Under the pieces are notes generated by a model. That model saw only the letters and a list, made by a program, of their open reading frames with translations, did no database searches and was not told where the DNA came from. The position numbers were made by a program, and so were the translations under genes. Source: Chamaea fasciata (Eukaryota; Chordata; Aves; Passeriformes; Sylviidae). Taken from it: 64,000 bases of DNA. The stretch lies in the NCBI GenBank assembly GCA_029207755.1, contig JARCOQ010000006.1, positions 25,130,022 to 25,194,021 on the forward strand. The letters are read 5' to 3'. This document shows, piece after piece, positions 11,640 to 24,232 of the stretch; the first letter of the stretch is position 1, and each line of letters opens with the position of its first letter.

Positions 11640-12362
11640 GTCACAGCAGAGAAACTGCTTGCAGAGACCTGGAAAGTTGCCAGCAGAAAGGTCCTGGGGG
11701 TGCTGGTTGACAATGGCAAAGCAGGAGCCAGCATGTGCCAGTTAAGACAAGAAGGCTGATGGCATCCTGGCCTGTATCAGCAGTAGTGTGGCCAGCAGGA
11801 CCAGGGCAGGGATTGTCCCCCTGTGCTCAGCACCGATGAGGCCACACCTTGAATCCTGTTTCCAGTTCTGGGCCCATCACTACAAGAAGGACATTGAGGT
11901 GCTGCAGGGAGTCCAGGGAAGTGCAGCAGAGCTGGGGAAGGGTCTAGAGCACAAGTCCTATGAGGAGTGGCTGAGGGAGCTGGGGTTGTTTAGCCTGGAG
12001 AAAAGGAGGCTCAGGGATGTTATCACTCTCTGCAAGTGCTTGATAGGAAGTTGTAGCCAGGTGGGAGTCAGTCTCTTCTCCCCAGTAAAAAGTGACAGGA
12101 GAAAAGCAAGCAGCCTCAAGTTGTTCCAGGGAAGGTTTAGACTGACTGTTAGGGAAAATTCTTTCCCAAAATGTTGTCAAGCATTGGAACAGGATGGCCA
12201 GGGAAGAGGTTGACTCATTGTCCCTGGAGGTATTTAAAAGGCATATAGATGTGACACTCAGGGACATAGTTTAGTGGTGGAATTCACAGTGTTAGGTTTA
12301 CAGTTGGACTAGGTAATCTTGAAGGTCTTTTCCAACCATAGAAATTCTGTAATTCTGTGAAA
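11640..12362 (+). repeat. CR1 LINE, 3' end, plus orientation
   Basis: The plus strand follows the avian CR1 3' end closely. Landmarks in order are ggtgctggttgacaatggc, 'aaggctgatggcatcctggc', 'gtgtggccagcaggaccag', 'aaggacattgaggtgctgca', 'gctgagggagctggggttgt', the Cys-Gln-rich 'ttgtagccaggtgggagtc' block and the terminal 'ggtcttttccaacc' block. It finishes at the typical tandem attctgt octamers at 12344-12360, so the true 3' terminus is present. The 141-codon ORF at 11788-12213 is a by-product of this repeat. Substitutions against the remembered consensus show an old, inactive copy. The 5' boundary is approximate. Confidence 0.9.
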
Positions 12363-14764
12363 TGAGAGCAGAAATGAGAGTTTCTGATTGACTGACACCA
12401 CAGTATTTTGGCTCTGTGACCCCTTCCCACACACAAAGATAGGAGACAATTCTTAGATGCAGACAGGCAATGGCAACAGAATCACACTGTAGAAGGCAGG
12501 AATTTTGCTATAAAGTATATCTGACACGTGTACCACACCTCAACTAATACTGGCTTGATGAACAAAAACTTTCAAAATTATCTATCATTCTTAACAGGTT
12601 ATGTTAAGAACTAAAGGATAGCAGAGTTATGGCAATGAATAAAACAATCCACAGTCTTCACTGGAAGCTAATCCACTAAACAACATGCAGTCTATACCCT
12701 CTGGGAATATATTTTCCATCTTGGAGAATCTTTTCTACAAGAGTTAAGATGCCATTCTACAAGGCAGTAATAAGTTCTGCTCTGTATTGCACACAATTAG
12801 GAATTGTTACATAGGTGGAAACCCTGTTTTGTTAGCTTTACAAATGGGCATAAGTGAACTAATTTTTTATTACTTAATCAATGTAACAATTAAATTTCAT
12901 TACCTAAAAAATCCCATTCCTACAGTGATTTTGAAGTAAAGGATGAATATTTTAGATGTTTGTATTAATCAGATCTCATACCACACAAACCAATTTCAGT
13001 ATGATTCCCCTGGCAATGCTTCTCCAAACTGCATCTCACCTCAGGGTATTTTAGACAACAATTGTACCAGGTTCTCACTGCTTGTTTTATCTTCTTGCAG
13101 CTGTTTGCAGTCTTGTAGTCATACCCAAGACAATTAAATGGGAGATGACTGTAAGTGGAAGGGATAACCCTCCCCTGCGCCATTCTGACATGGCTTATTC
13201 CCATCTCTTCATCTCCTTTCACCAGCAGAACAGTGAACACAGAGATCAGGAAGCAATTGGAGGGTAAGCAGCAGCACCTGCCACCTTCCATTGCAGCACA
13301 CATGTTTAAGGTATTGTAACTCCCTCATTAATTTGCCGTGGGTCAGACTGGTGATGCCTTCTGGTCTCTTTCTCTTATTCTGCTACCACCAACCATCTCT
13401 TTCCTGCAGAGATTTCAAATACTTTTCAAAGCTTTTAGAAAGAAGAGATTTTATGTCTGAATAATATTCTGTGATCTTATTTTCAATATGTATTGTGCCT
13501 TATGTTTGTTATCTGGTTGGGGGGGGGTACCTTTTTTAATATTTGTTTAGATTTAGAACCACAAAGCTGTTGGATCATGGCCAGCTTTTTCAATTCTTTA
13601 ACCAGGCTTTTCAATGGAAAGGGGGTAGCTTGAATTGTTAAACTAAGGTCCTACTCTTTACTCTTTCTTTTTTGCTTGATTTTTTGAAAAGAGTGGGTTT
13701 AGTCAACACATCAGGTTGTGTGACACTTCATTTTTCATCAGTTCCTTGTCTGGAGACAGCATGAACAGTTAATTTTGCAGAGTGGCACTTACTGGGTGCC
13801 TTGATATAAGAGCCTTTGTAAGTCATCATGCTTCACTCAGTCCTCACTTCAGAGAGCTCCAAATAGCAACAGCATTGCATCTTGTTTACATCATTCTTAC
13901 TTTTGACTCTTTCTGCGATATCATAAATTTGTTTCTGCAAGGGAGCCAGAAAAAGAAGGATGCAATTGGTGTCAACAGACAGAAGCTGCCTTCTTAGAAA
14001 CATGGCAGAGGTGGTAGGAGAGAATTGAATTAGCCCTCAAACAAATTGAGAAGTGGAAATAAGTTTGTGTTACTGTGCTCGGGAAAGGAAAAAACAGTGA
14101 AGCAGGATGGAGAGGAAAACACTCCTTCAATTTATGAAGAATGTGTCCTTTGTAACGTTCTCTGAAGTAGCATGGAAAGGATGTATTTACCAGGTTGAAA
14201 CAACCATGTGACACTTTTTGTTACTGTTCAGAGTGAGAGGAAAGATGAGAATTTAGATGTCAGGGTGACAGCTTTCTTTTGCTTTATGGAGTTCTCTTAA
14301 CACTGCATAGAAATCCATTAACTACCTTGCTTACTACTTTAATACCTAAATTTCTCCTTTCAGTTTAGTATTGCTAGTGAGACCTACAGCATTTCTTATT
14401 CTGAAGGCCTTGAGATATTTCCAAGATGCAGTATTTCACTGTTAGTTTTGTATCCTTTAAAAAGAAGTGTGTGGTGTCAATCCTGTTACCATTTTCTCAT
14501 TGTGTGCACAGTCAAGGTAAATGTAGTCATAACAAACATATTTTTCCCTATAATTTAGCTCAGAATGCTGTCTTATCGCTTTTTCTTTATTACTTTATTT
14601 TAGAATAAGGGCAAATGTAAAACTGCACAATTGACCTATGTAAGACTTTTCGGGGACCAAGATGACCACAATTACCCTTGCTTGCTGTGGGTTTGTTGTG
14701 GGCCCACACAACTTGTTCTACAATAACCTTTACCTGCAAAAATATAAGATGAGAAGAGGGATTG
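12363..14764. other. Unassigned intergenic or intronic stretch
   Basis: About 2.4 kb with no gene or repeat family that I recognise. Open frames are short and lie on both strands. Confidence 0.5.
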
Positions 14765-14914
14765 AGAGAAAAGGGAGAAAGACAGAAAGAAGGAAAGAAC
14801 GACAAAGACATAACAAAAGACATAACGAAAGACAGAGAAAGACATAACGAAAGACAGAAAGACAGAAAGACAGAAAGACAGAAAGACAGAACGACAGAAC
14901 GAAAGAAAGAACGA

Positions 14915-14946
<32 letters not shown>

Positions 14947-14948
14947 AA
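14765..14948. repeat. Purine-only microsatellite, GAAA/GACA family
   Basis: Tandem gaaagaca, gacagaaa and gaaa units run for about 184 bp, becoming a purer GAAA array towards the right (about 14900-14947). The strand is almost wholly A, G and sparse C, so all frames are open. The ORFs at 14730-14999 (FLSFFLSF-type) and 14762-14992 are artefacts of this. Confidence 0.95.
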
Positions 14949-17519
14949 CCTCAGTGACTTCACATTACCCCCTCCTTGTCTGGAAACCATAGAAACCAAA
15001 CCGAAAGTACAGCCAAGAAGTTCGTCATTTGGCTATCTCTGGCTGATCTCCATGGAAACATTTCACTCTTTGTTGAAAGGAAAGATTTTCGAATCAGACA
15101 AATGGCCACAGTCTGACGGGTTATGACATCTTTGGGAAGAATTAAAAAAACAAAAACAGTGACAAATGTTTCTGCTTTGCATATTTGTATTATACTTCTA
15201 TTTTATGTCATTCATGCCTAATTTATTTAGTTACGATTACAGCCTTTCTTTCAGAGTTTTGTTAGCAAATCAGACATCACATATGGGGAAAAAGGTAATA
15301 TCCTGCCAACAAACCAGGCTCTATTCACTGTAATATCCAATTTAGATGTTATTTGCTGTAAACTATATAGATCACTGAATACGTTTTTTGCATGCTTTGC
15401 CTGGAAGACTGAATAGAGGTGTTGAATGTGTCATAAGAACCAAAACTGAGAGTTAACAAAATGTTCAATACTGGCAAGTCACGCCTCTCAGCGTTATTCT
15501 TTCAGGAATCCTACAGAGCCAGGAAGGTACTTCTCCCTATTTCCCACCCCCTTACCTTTTGAGTTTAAATAAAATAAACACTGGACCATCACAGAAAAAA
15601 AACAACAGATAAAACAACTAATATGAAAGGCACTTCTTTAGGACTCAAGGCTTTTATTGATCCCACACAAGTCTTTGGGAGCTTAGAGTTCAGTAAGGGT
15701 GTTTTTGTTGGAGGTGGAGAGGTGGAGAGATCTGAGGATCTTACAGTGGCTTCAGAGTATGGTTGGTACCCAGCTGCTCAGCCACGTCAGCTGCAAGGCT
15801 GCTCAGGGCACAACAGAAAGAGAAGACTTTGGAAGACTCCTCCTTTACATCTGCATTTAGTTGTATGTAGTTGTACACTGGATGTACCACCTACACTGCT
15901 ACGATGTGTCTAAGCAGTAGACATACTCTGCTGAACTATGAATTCTGCACTGAAAATTAAAAAGTCTTGTTACGAAGTGGTCTGAGGTACTAAAGCTGAA
16001 TTCATTTGTCCTTAGGCATGTCTAAGTTACTGCTGCAACCATTTTACTCCTATAAATTTTTATTTGCTTCCTTTACTGGTAGCGCATATAGCATAGATAA
16101 GAAGAGGGTAAATTTTTTCTGCTGACTTAAATACACACAGAAGCTCCACTACCAGAAAGCTCTTAGGTAACAAAGGAAGGAAGAATACAGATGCCATCTT
16201 ACCTTAAACAGAAATAAGAAAATAATCCACAGCCACCCTAACGCTATTAAAGAATGATTATGTTTATCACCCTGTACAGCTCAACAAATTACAATGCATA
16301 TAAGATATGAGTTACAGTCTTAGAAAAGCCTCTAAATTTCTCTGATTCATCATGAAATGAGTATTATTTCCAACATAAACATTATTGCATTATGATTTAG
16401 CTAATGCCTCACGGTGGCAGTTTATTACAGTGCTCCTATCAGTGGCCTACCCACTAAGAAATAGTGACAACAGAAATCAATGTAACAGAAATATTACCAG
16501 CAATGAAGAGACATCATCTGAATTCAGCTGCAGACAAACTGTCACTGAACAAAAGAGAGAAAATATGCTGATGCTTCCTAAAATTTGAAAGACTATCAAA
16601 AAGACTGCAATGAATTATAGAGACAGAAGTAAACAGAGCGGGAAACTCAAGGAAGTAATGAAAGAACATTCACAGAGAGAAAGTGACAGGCAAAATATGG
16701 CTCTGCTGAAAGTTTTATCAAACAGTCAAAGTAAAATAATAGTCCAGAGACAAGAGCAAGAAAAAAGGTCACATCTATTCAGTTAAAAGGAGGTATTTTA
16801 CTAACATACAGATGAAGATTTGCATGAAAAAGATGACAGAGTTTGGTCCAGAATATTCAAATATGCTTAAGTATTCTAAATATTTTGACCACATCTGGCT
16901 TCTCTGTGCAGTTCAACAATTAGGATCTAAAAGATTAGTCAGAAGAGGTCCTTTGTATTAAAACCTCTCTAATATCAGAATATAATAAAACAGCTGTGCA
17001 GAAGCAAACTGTATAGGATTTATATTCAGTTTGCTCAATGATTTTAAAGCTCTTTTCTAACCTGAATGATAAAGGTGGTTAACAGTGGTAGAGTTAGTGC
17101 TTTTACTGCAATAAGTTTTGCTTTTTTATCATATGTCTGTAGAGTACATGATCTATAAACATACAGGAAGGTAAGGTGTATATTTTAACTGAACAGGTAT
17201 AATAGACTGAAATTTTCTAGCTTGATTCCACTGAAGTTTGCCTGACATTTTTAATCAATTCTTGAAATTCAAAATCAATCTCCATAAATTTTTGAAGTTA
17301 TTGTTCTTGGGAGAAAAAAAGTATTTTCTATTTATGCTTAGATGGGATTAGCTGCCAAAACACAAGAACAAAGTCTATTGACCTAATAATTAAATTAAGT
17401 ACACAACATCAATCTAAAAGCTGTATTTGTGTCCTTATGCATATATAGAAAAAGGGGCTGTAGGCAAGGCATCCAACTAGTTCTGTTCAGCACTGCTTCT
17501 TCCCACAGAGCATCCATTT
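14949..17519. other. Unassigned intergenic or intronic stretch
   Basis: About 2.6 kb with no gene recognised. A 96-codon ORF at 15623-15913 has no domain that I recognise. Confidence 0.5.
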
Positions 17520-17840
17520 CAAGAAATCCATGGATCAGCTGGAGAGAACCTAGAGGAAGACAAGGAAAATAATCAGAGGGCTACAAAATATCCTATAGGG
17601 AAATGATTGAATTAATTGCAGCTACTTAGTTTGGAGAGAAGAAAGCTAGAGGGAGACGGAGCATCCTTCTGATATGCAAAATCTTCTTGTAAGGAGAATA
17701 GAACAATCTGTTTCTGTGTCCATTGCAGGAAGGTCAAGGAACAACACACTTATCCTGCACCTGCAGGGTTTGGTCTAGAGATCAATAAAGATGTATTTCT
17801 AGCCTTCAGCATTGTGATAGCTTTCTTAAGATAGTTTTCC
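17520..17840 (+). repeat. Ancient CR1-like LINE 3' fragment
   Basis: A diverged copy that still follows the order of a CR1/L3-type 3' end: 'gatcagctggagagaaccta', then 'aatcagagggctacaaaat', 'tttggagagaagaaagct', 'ggagacggagcatc' and 'aggaaggtcaaggaacaa'. Many substitutions and small indels separate it from the family pattern, so it is much older than the other CR1 copies here. The family call rests on recall only. Confidence 0.5.
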
Positions 17841-20800
17841 TAGAAACAGAAAAATCTCCAGCACTAGCGGTTTTGAGACCACATCACACAAACATCTGTC
17901 AGGAACTATTTATACATAATTGGTACTGCTTTGGCCAGAAGAACAGGATACATCAGAGTTTCCCTGCTTAATTCTGGAGGCCAGAGCCCTTCAATGGCAA
18001 CTGAGGCACAGGGCAAACTCCATTCCCTTCTTTAACCTGGAAAGCCAGAAGGGAACTCATCATTTGTAAAGCATTGTAATGCATTGTACAGCGCTGGCCA
18101 AGTTATTTCAGCTGTGTCACACTAGACAGCTTCCCCAGGTCCTTAGACCTTGTTTCCTGTAAGTTACCTTACTGTAGGAAAAATAAAGGGTATAGCAGCA
18201 TCGCCCCATACCTCCTCTGCCAGGCCTTTCCTTTTCCCTCCACTGGGACAGGAGCCTGCACAAGCTCCCAGGACACTGCCAATCCTTGAAGGCATTAAAT
18301 ATTCCTTCAGCAACAAAAATCCAGGCAGTAGTGAGATAGGGCAACCAAAAATTGCTGTGCCATCTGGATAAAGCACCCTTCAAATGTGCATCACTACAGG
18401 GGAGTTTTAGATTAGAATTTCCTGGGTTTCTGTATTTAATAATCACATTTCTATTGTTCTTGCCTCAACTGAAACTATTTTGTGGCTACTAAGACCACCC
18501 TCACATGAACAGCTTCTTTTTTGCTTTCACACAAAAATATGAAATTTTCCCCTTGACTTTTCTTGCTACAGCTTGTAATAGAACTGCATCTGGAAACACT
18601 GTACCATATTCTTATACTACTTTTACAGCAGGAACTGCTAAGTACTTTGGCTTGCTTACAAATTCCTCAATTCACTGAGATATAATTGTGCTGTGATTCA
18701 TGCCTTTGCTAAATCTATGCAAGTTGTGGGCATGATTATTAACATCACATTAAACCCTAGAACTAAAGAGATTAGCAAACAGATATTTTTTTTCCTGGAC
18801 ATTGGCACTTAGGAGATAAATTACACTGTCAAAATGTTTAAGGAAAACAAAGCACAATTACGAAAGAAATGGTTTTATTTTACGGATTGCTCTATTTTGA
18901 AAGAGTTCATCGATTGTTATATGGCAAAATATAGCAAAATTTGAGCATTTGTTTATCCATGGAACAGCACAAGCAGAGTATAAAACAATCTTAAGTGTTC
19001 AATTCAGGAACCCCTGGTATTATTTCTTAATTTCAATAGAATTTCATACTCAGAATATTATAAGTCTCTGTAGTGACATACAGTAGCATAAATAGGCCAC
19101 TGTATGTCATCTTGTAATTGCTGTGAAGACTATAATATCTTTTTAAACTGGAACCATTGGGCCACAAATGGCCCCACTGACTTCATTTCAAATTTAAGTT
19201 TTGCTCAGTTTCAAATTTAAATTACTGACTTTTCCCATGAGTTTTTCTGATGACTGGTATCTCTTCCCAGCATAGGTATGCATCAGCTATGATCAGATGA
19301 TCATTCCAAACACTACACTAAAAATCATGGCTTCTTACTTTTCATTTCTAGGCAGATTCTTTTTCGTACATCCTCTAAATGTTTGACTCAGCACATCTTT
19401 TTTCTAGGATACTGCTGATTTTCCTAGGAGGAAAGGGGTAAAGTAGGAAACTGCCAGCCATGGTAGAGGGGTGATCTAAATCAGTAACAACACATCCCAT
19501 TGACTTTACAAAACTCTAAAGTGTATTAAAGAGTAACAGGAATTATACTGTGGCTGCAGAATATTGTCACTGCAGCTTCTCAGGAATCTCTCATGTAACT
19601 TTCCAGAGGAATTCTAGTGGAGAAGGGAAGTCTGGCAAGAAATTACAGCTTTAACTTTTTTAATGCAAATTTGATGGTGAAGATGTCTTGCCAGGCCAAT
19701 TGATGGTGGCAGAGATCACCTTCTTAAATACTTCTAAACTTTTAATCTTTTACACCCTTTCTCAGCAAGATCATTGCAGAGAGCTGTGCTTACAAAATCA
19801 TAGTTAGGCGAAACATTATGCTATATGCATCATCCATCACTAGGAATCTCTGTTCGTATGATGATGATACAAGTAATCTAAGCTAAACATAAAGATTCTG
19901 ATGCATTTATCATCATTTATTTTGTCACATGCATAGAAAAATAGATGAATAAAAATATTTATCTCTAAATCCATTACGGGAATTTGCCTTATTAATAGTG
20001 CCTTGAGGTTTATAATAAATGCCATGGTACTCTTACCCCTTTTACAAGTAAATCCTATTACTTAAAAAATAAATAATTAAAAACACATCAGTGCCTGTAG
20101 TCACTAATCACTCATATCTAAGAGCTTTCTTGTGACAATTGATTGTCTTGGTAATTATTCACTAGAATGTTTTCAGATAAAATATACTTAAATGCTTTCA
20201 GCAAAGAACAAAGGAGATGAAAATACTTTTCTCTGTTGGTTTTGTCAGAAAATTGTAGCATCAAGTCCACACAGATTTTCAGTATCTGATAATAGGAACA
20301 GATCAAGATACACTCCTAATAAGGTAAAATATCACATTCAGATGTTCAGCATACTGAACGCACACGTATACACAAGAGAGACCTGCAGAGATTTTGGAGC
20401 TACCTTGTGCAAGAATAAAACTCACTTGAGAGAAGCTCTGAGATAGGAGGACTAGCTCAGCACACCAAAGCAGGCACAGTGAGAGAAGTCTGGAGATGGG
20501 AGTTTGTTTTTGAGTGCCCAGCCTGAGCAGCCAGATGTCATCACCACCTCAGGGGGATGGGAGAAGGGAACCATGCTCTCAGTGGTCCACAGGCTTGGGG
20601 GCAGGTCCTGGGGCTCAGGCCTGGCCAGGGCAGAGCAGGAGGCACAGGGAGTGGCATTAAGCAGTTGTCATTGTTAAGGATGCGGGGTAGGATACATGGA
20701 TACGCAACACCACACATAGGCCGCTGACACAGCAAGCCTAAAAATCATCGCAGTGGTTCTTTAAGTCAGAGCTCACTGCTGAAACATCTTTGCTTTCACA

Positions 20801-23607
20801 AAGCCTGCATGAACATTCACTCATCTCTATGTCTCAATGCTGGTAATACCAACAAACATAAGGTTCAGAGCTATATTAATCAACATATTACTGAGATTAA
20901 TTTCATCATATAGCCATGGAATAATTCAAGGATTTGACCTAACAATCAAACAAAGTATTATTAGGACTATAATTTCTTGATTAGCTTTCATAAGAATTCA
21001 GGAAGACTAACATAAGCAAAAGTTTCAACCTGGGTAATCTGCAGTTATCAAAAAGCTCTCTGTATGAAGAGAGGAACAGCTCCCAGCTTAAATCTGTAAG
21101 CTAAAACAATTAAGTAAAGATTCAAAACAATGCAGAGTACTAACCTGCATAATCACTTGCTGGTCAGTTTGCAACAGGAGAATCAAAAGCTATTGGGCAG
21201 CAGGTAAAGGCCAAAGTCATTAATAGATTAGCAGTGAAAGATGATTTTGTTTTGATCAGAGATGGATAAGGATGATTACCAACTATCCTTTTTTTTCCCT
21301 TAGTCAGTTTGCCCATCCCAAGCCTCAGCCTTGTTCATAAGGGTAATAATGGCTGTTAAGCCTTGCAACTGTAAATATGACAGAAGATTTTTGTGACTCT
21401 TTTATTCTAAAAATATTAATGTCAAAGAGTAGATGGCACAATAGATAGCAAGCAATTTCTTGCTTCATTTATCACAATTTTCTTGTTAGCTACAGGGCTC
21501 TTTTTAATTACAATTCAAGCATTGGTTCAGCTACTTACTCTCTTGCTTCTGACAAGTTTGTGATTGTTAGTGTCCTTCTTAATCCAATGCAGTCATTAGC
21601 AAGAGTGCAGCACTGAATCTGACATCATCATCATCTAATATCTACCCAAAGAAATGCCACAAAAAGGATTTATCAATGGGTTTCTTTTCTAAAAAAAGTA
21701 ATGACTGTAACCCAGAGACTGACTAGTTTTCTGAGAGAGTAGCTCATTAAGCTGTTGTTAATAAATACATTTTCTCAGGTCCTATGAGAAGTCGCAGTAC
21801 TAGACAACATTCATATGGAAAAGAGAAAATTAGTGACGCTTTCTAAATAATCTTTTTAAGGCGATCTAAGACTGTTGCTTGTAGAATGAAGTGGAATACA
21901 AAACATATCAAAACAAGAACTGTAAGCACCATTTAACCACTGTTTTTCAGCGTTGCTGGTTATTGAGAATTTTGGTAAGGCTTTTACTTTCCTCAAGTAA
22001 ACATCAGTAAAACTCTGAACCACTAATATATTAATTTCTCTTCTACTGAAAATAATCTCCACTCCTGCCATGGCTCACGGTATGTGCCATGCTTTAAATC
22101 AGATAAGAATAAGCTGTTTGCTACTCTGAAAAATACAAATGAAAGCCATATGAGTGCATGGTATGGTGAATGTTTAAGGGCTATGGAAGAAGAAATCTAT
22201 TGTGAGAAGCTGTTTCCATCAGGTGTGGATGCTGCAGTTGTAGTCTAGTCATAAGCATCAGTTGTGGGTAAAAATTGCATCTATAGATGGTGAGAAACAA
22301 TACTGTGCTTCATCACTGCATTACTGACCACATTTACTTTAAAATTCTAAAAGTTATGACTATGATTATGAAGGTGTGATTAGGAAGTATTATTATCCTC
22401 TATTACAATTTTGCAGAGGATATTACTAAGAATGTAAATGATGCAGGTAAACAGATTTAACCTGTAGTATGTTGCAATTATATAAAGAAAATTCATGATC
22501 TTTTTAGCACAGTTCACGGGAATTAAATAGGATTGGTATGCTTGTATTTCCATAGAAAAAGAGGATCCTGAGCCAGCTGTAAACAAACAAATGAAATAAA
22601 CTTATTGTGAATAATTGCCATGACAATGTACACAAATGTAGGAGACTACAGAACCCTCAGGTATCCAAGGGCCCTCCTGGTTTTCTTTAAGACATACATT
22701 TCCACATTAAAAGTATCAAATAATTTAAAGTAGATGTTGATATCCACTAAAAAAGTCTACTAAACATGTTTCGTGTTCATCTGAACAGGTTCACTGATCC
22801 CACCATATAAATTCTTAAACAAGTTGGTATTTTTTACTATTTCATAATTTAATCTGAAAAATCATTTAATTTTCATAGATATGTCTTAATTTTTGCAAAC
22901 TATAACTATTGTACTACTCATTGCTGCTGAAAAAGTTCACTGTTACATGCCTTAAAGCTTAGGCTGCTTTTGTGCTACTGATATTGCCAGGAACCCCACC
23001 TGAAAAAAAAGGATTTGGAAGCATCTTGGAAAGCATGCCTTGACTTTACCAAAACCTTAGAATATTTGATGCTCAAATGTCTTTATTACCTAGTTTATAA
23101 ACATCTTAAACAGAGGATGGTAGGCTAATGTTAAGACATAATGTTACTGTGCACTGTCATTAATCCATTGCTGTCCGAAAGGCTGCAATCATTCATGTTG
23201 AACTGTTGCATAGTCTTTTCATTCTTTAATTATTAAATTTGCTTTAAAATGAAAAAAAAAATCCTTCTAGGTTTTCTTCTTCCCATCATGATTATTTTCT
23301 ATTAGTACATCTCTTACAGCATGAAAGTTTTAATGTTAATAAAGCTAATCTGGGACATACAGGAATGTTACCATTCATCCTGTATTTTATATAGTTCATC
23401 TTCCAGATGTTCAATTAGTCAATTTATAGTTTACCCTGTTACATGATATTTTACTACTCTTCCACTTTGCCTGGTTCCTTGTATTTTAACATATCTGAAC
23501 CTCCAAAAGATGTGCTTTCTATGTTCATGATTATTTGGACGTTTCTCTACAAACCTTTTTTTCATTTTCTTTCTGCGGAGGAGAAGAGAACATTTTTGAA
23601 AGTCTTT
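17841..23607. other. Unassigned intergenic or intronic stretch
   Basis: About 5.8 kb of AT-rich sequence up to the provirus insertion point. No gene recognised. It includes a GC-richer patch (20500-20730) and an 11-bp hairpin (19074-19109). The many minus-strand ORFs are under 85 codons and have no domains. Confidence 0.5.
19074..19109. other. 11-bp perfect inverted repeat
   Basis: TGACATACAGT (19074-19084) and ACTGTATGTCA (19099-19109) are perfect reverse complements separated by 14 nt. A small isolated hairpin with no known family. Confidence 0.75.
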
Positions 23608-23612
23608 CCTTC
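23608..23612. repeat. Target-site duplication of the provirus, left copy
   Basis: CCTTC directly precedes the left LTR and is repeated directly after the right LTR at 29821-29825. A 5-bp duplication is typical of ERVL-class insertions. Confidence 0.9.
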
Positions 23613-24139
23613 TGTAGTAGTTTCAAGGCAAAACAAATGAGAGGCTCCAAGTCAGAGATACAATTTAATAGGAAAAAAGAAAAAAAAGGAAAGAAAGTAA
23701 AATAAAATCAATGCAATAATACAAAAGACCACTGACAGAGTCAGAACACAACCTGAGCGTAGTGATGGAAGCAGTCCAGATGAGGTGGTCTTCCTGAAGC
23801 AGTGATCCTGTAGAAAAGTCTGGTAGCTCGGGTCCTCTGGGAATCCAGTGGGTAAGCGCCCCCCTGGTGTTCAGAGTCTCAGCTTATATCCAGGCTGGAA
23901 TGCTTGGTTTCTCCCTCTGGGCGGAGCATCCCACAATGGGATGGTGAGTCATGTGATAAGGCCTGATGGGCCCATTAACAGGAGGTAGTCCAGGAGGGGG
24001 TTATCTGTGAGCTGTGTAGCAAAGGTGCTGATGGCCCATTAACAGAAGATAAGCCAGAGTGGAGGAGGCAGGGAGCACTGCCTCACCTGGTTTCAACAGT
24101 TCTTGAAGATGGTGATAGAATATACTTCAACCCAGGACA
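23613..24139 (-). repeat. 3' LTR of the provirus
   Basis: 527 bp. On the minus strand it begins TGTCCTGGGTTGAAG and ends GAAACTACTACA, giving TG...CA ends. It contains a TATA-like ATATAAG (23883-23889) and an ATTAAA polyadenylation signal (23664-23669) followed by a short U5. U3 carries two copies of a GATGG(G)CCCATTAACAG word (about 23965-23981 and 24030-24045), a possible duplicated enhancer element. Confidence 0.95.
23664..23669 (-). terminator. Polyadenylation signal ATTAAA in the 3' LTR
   Basis: ATTAAA on the minus strand lies about 50 bp before the LTR end and downstream of the TATA-like box, as expected in R. It should direct 3'-end formation of the genomic RNA. Confidence 0.6.
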
Positions 24140-24157
24140 TTATCCACCCCTTATTCT
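24140..24157 (-). other. Polypurine-like tract next to the 3' LTR
   Basis: The minus strand reads AGAATAAGGGGTGGATAA directly before the LTR's TG. It is 15 purines with three T interruptions. Its position is that of the polypurine tract that primes plus-strand DNA synthesis. Confidence 0.75.
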
Positions 24158-24198
24158 ATTACCATCTACATCATCCCAAATCAATACCTTCCTTAAAC

Positions 24199-24224
24199 TA
24201 CACACACACACATATATATATATA
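24199..24224. repeat. CA/TA microsatellite in the proviral 3' leader
   Basis: About six CA units followed by about six TA units lie between the pol stop codon (24233-24235) and the polypurine tract. Together they fill most of the 93-bp gap between pol and the LTR. Confidence 0.9.
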
Positions 24225-24232
24225 ATGAAATC

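Noticed and set aside
11788..12213. 141-codon plus-strand ORF
   Set aside because: It lies wholly in the CR1 3' end, and its peptide is the familiar CR1-derived [11 protein letters not shown] string.
14730..14999. Long ORFs on both strands (FLSF-type and KER-type peptides)
   Set aside because: They are translations of the GAAA/GACA microsatellite, where stops cannot occur; not genes.
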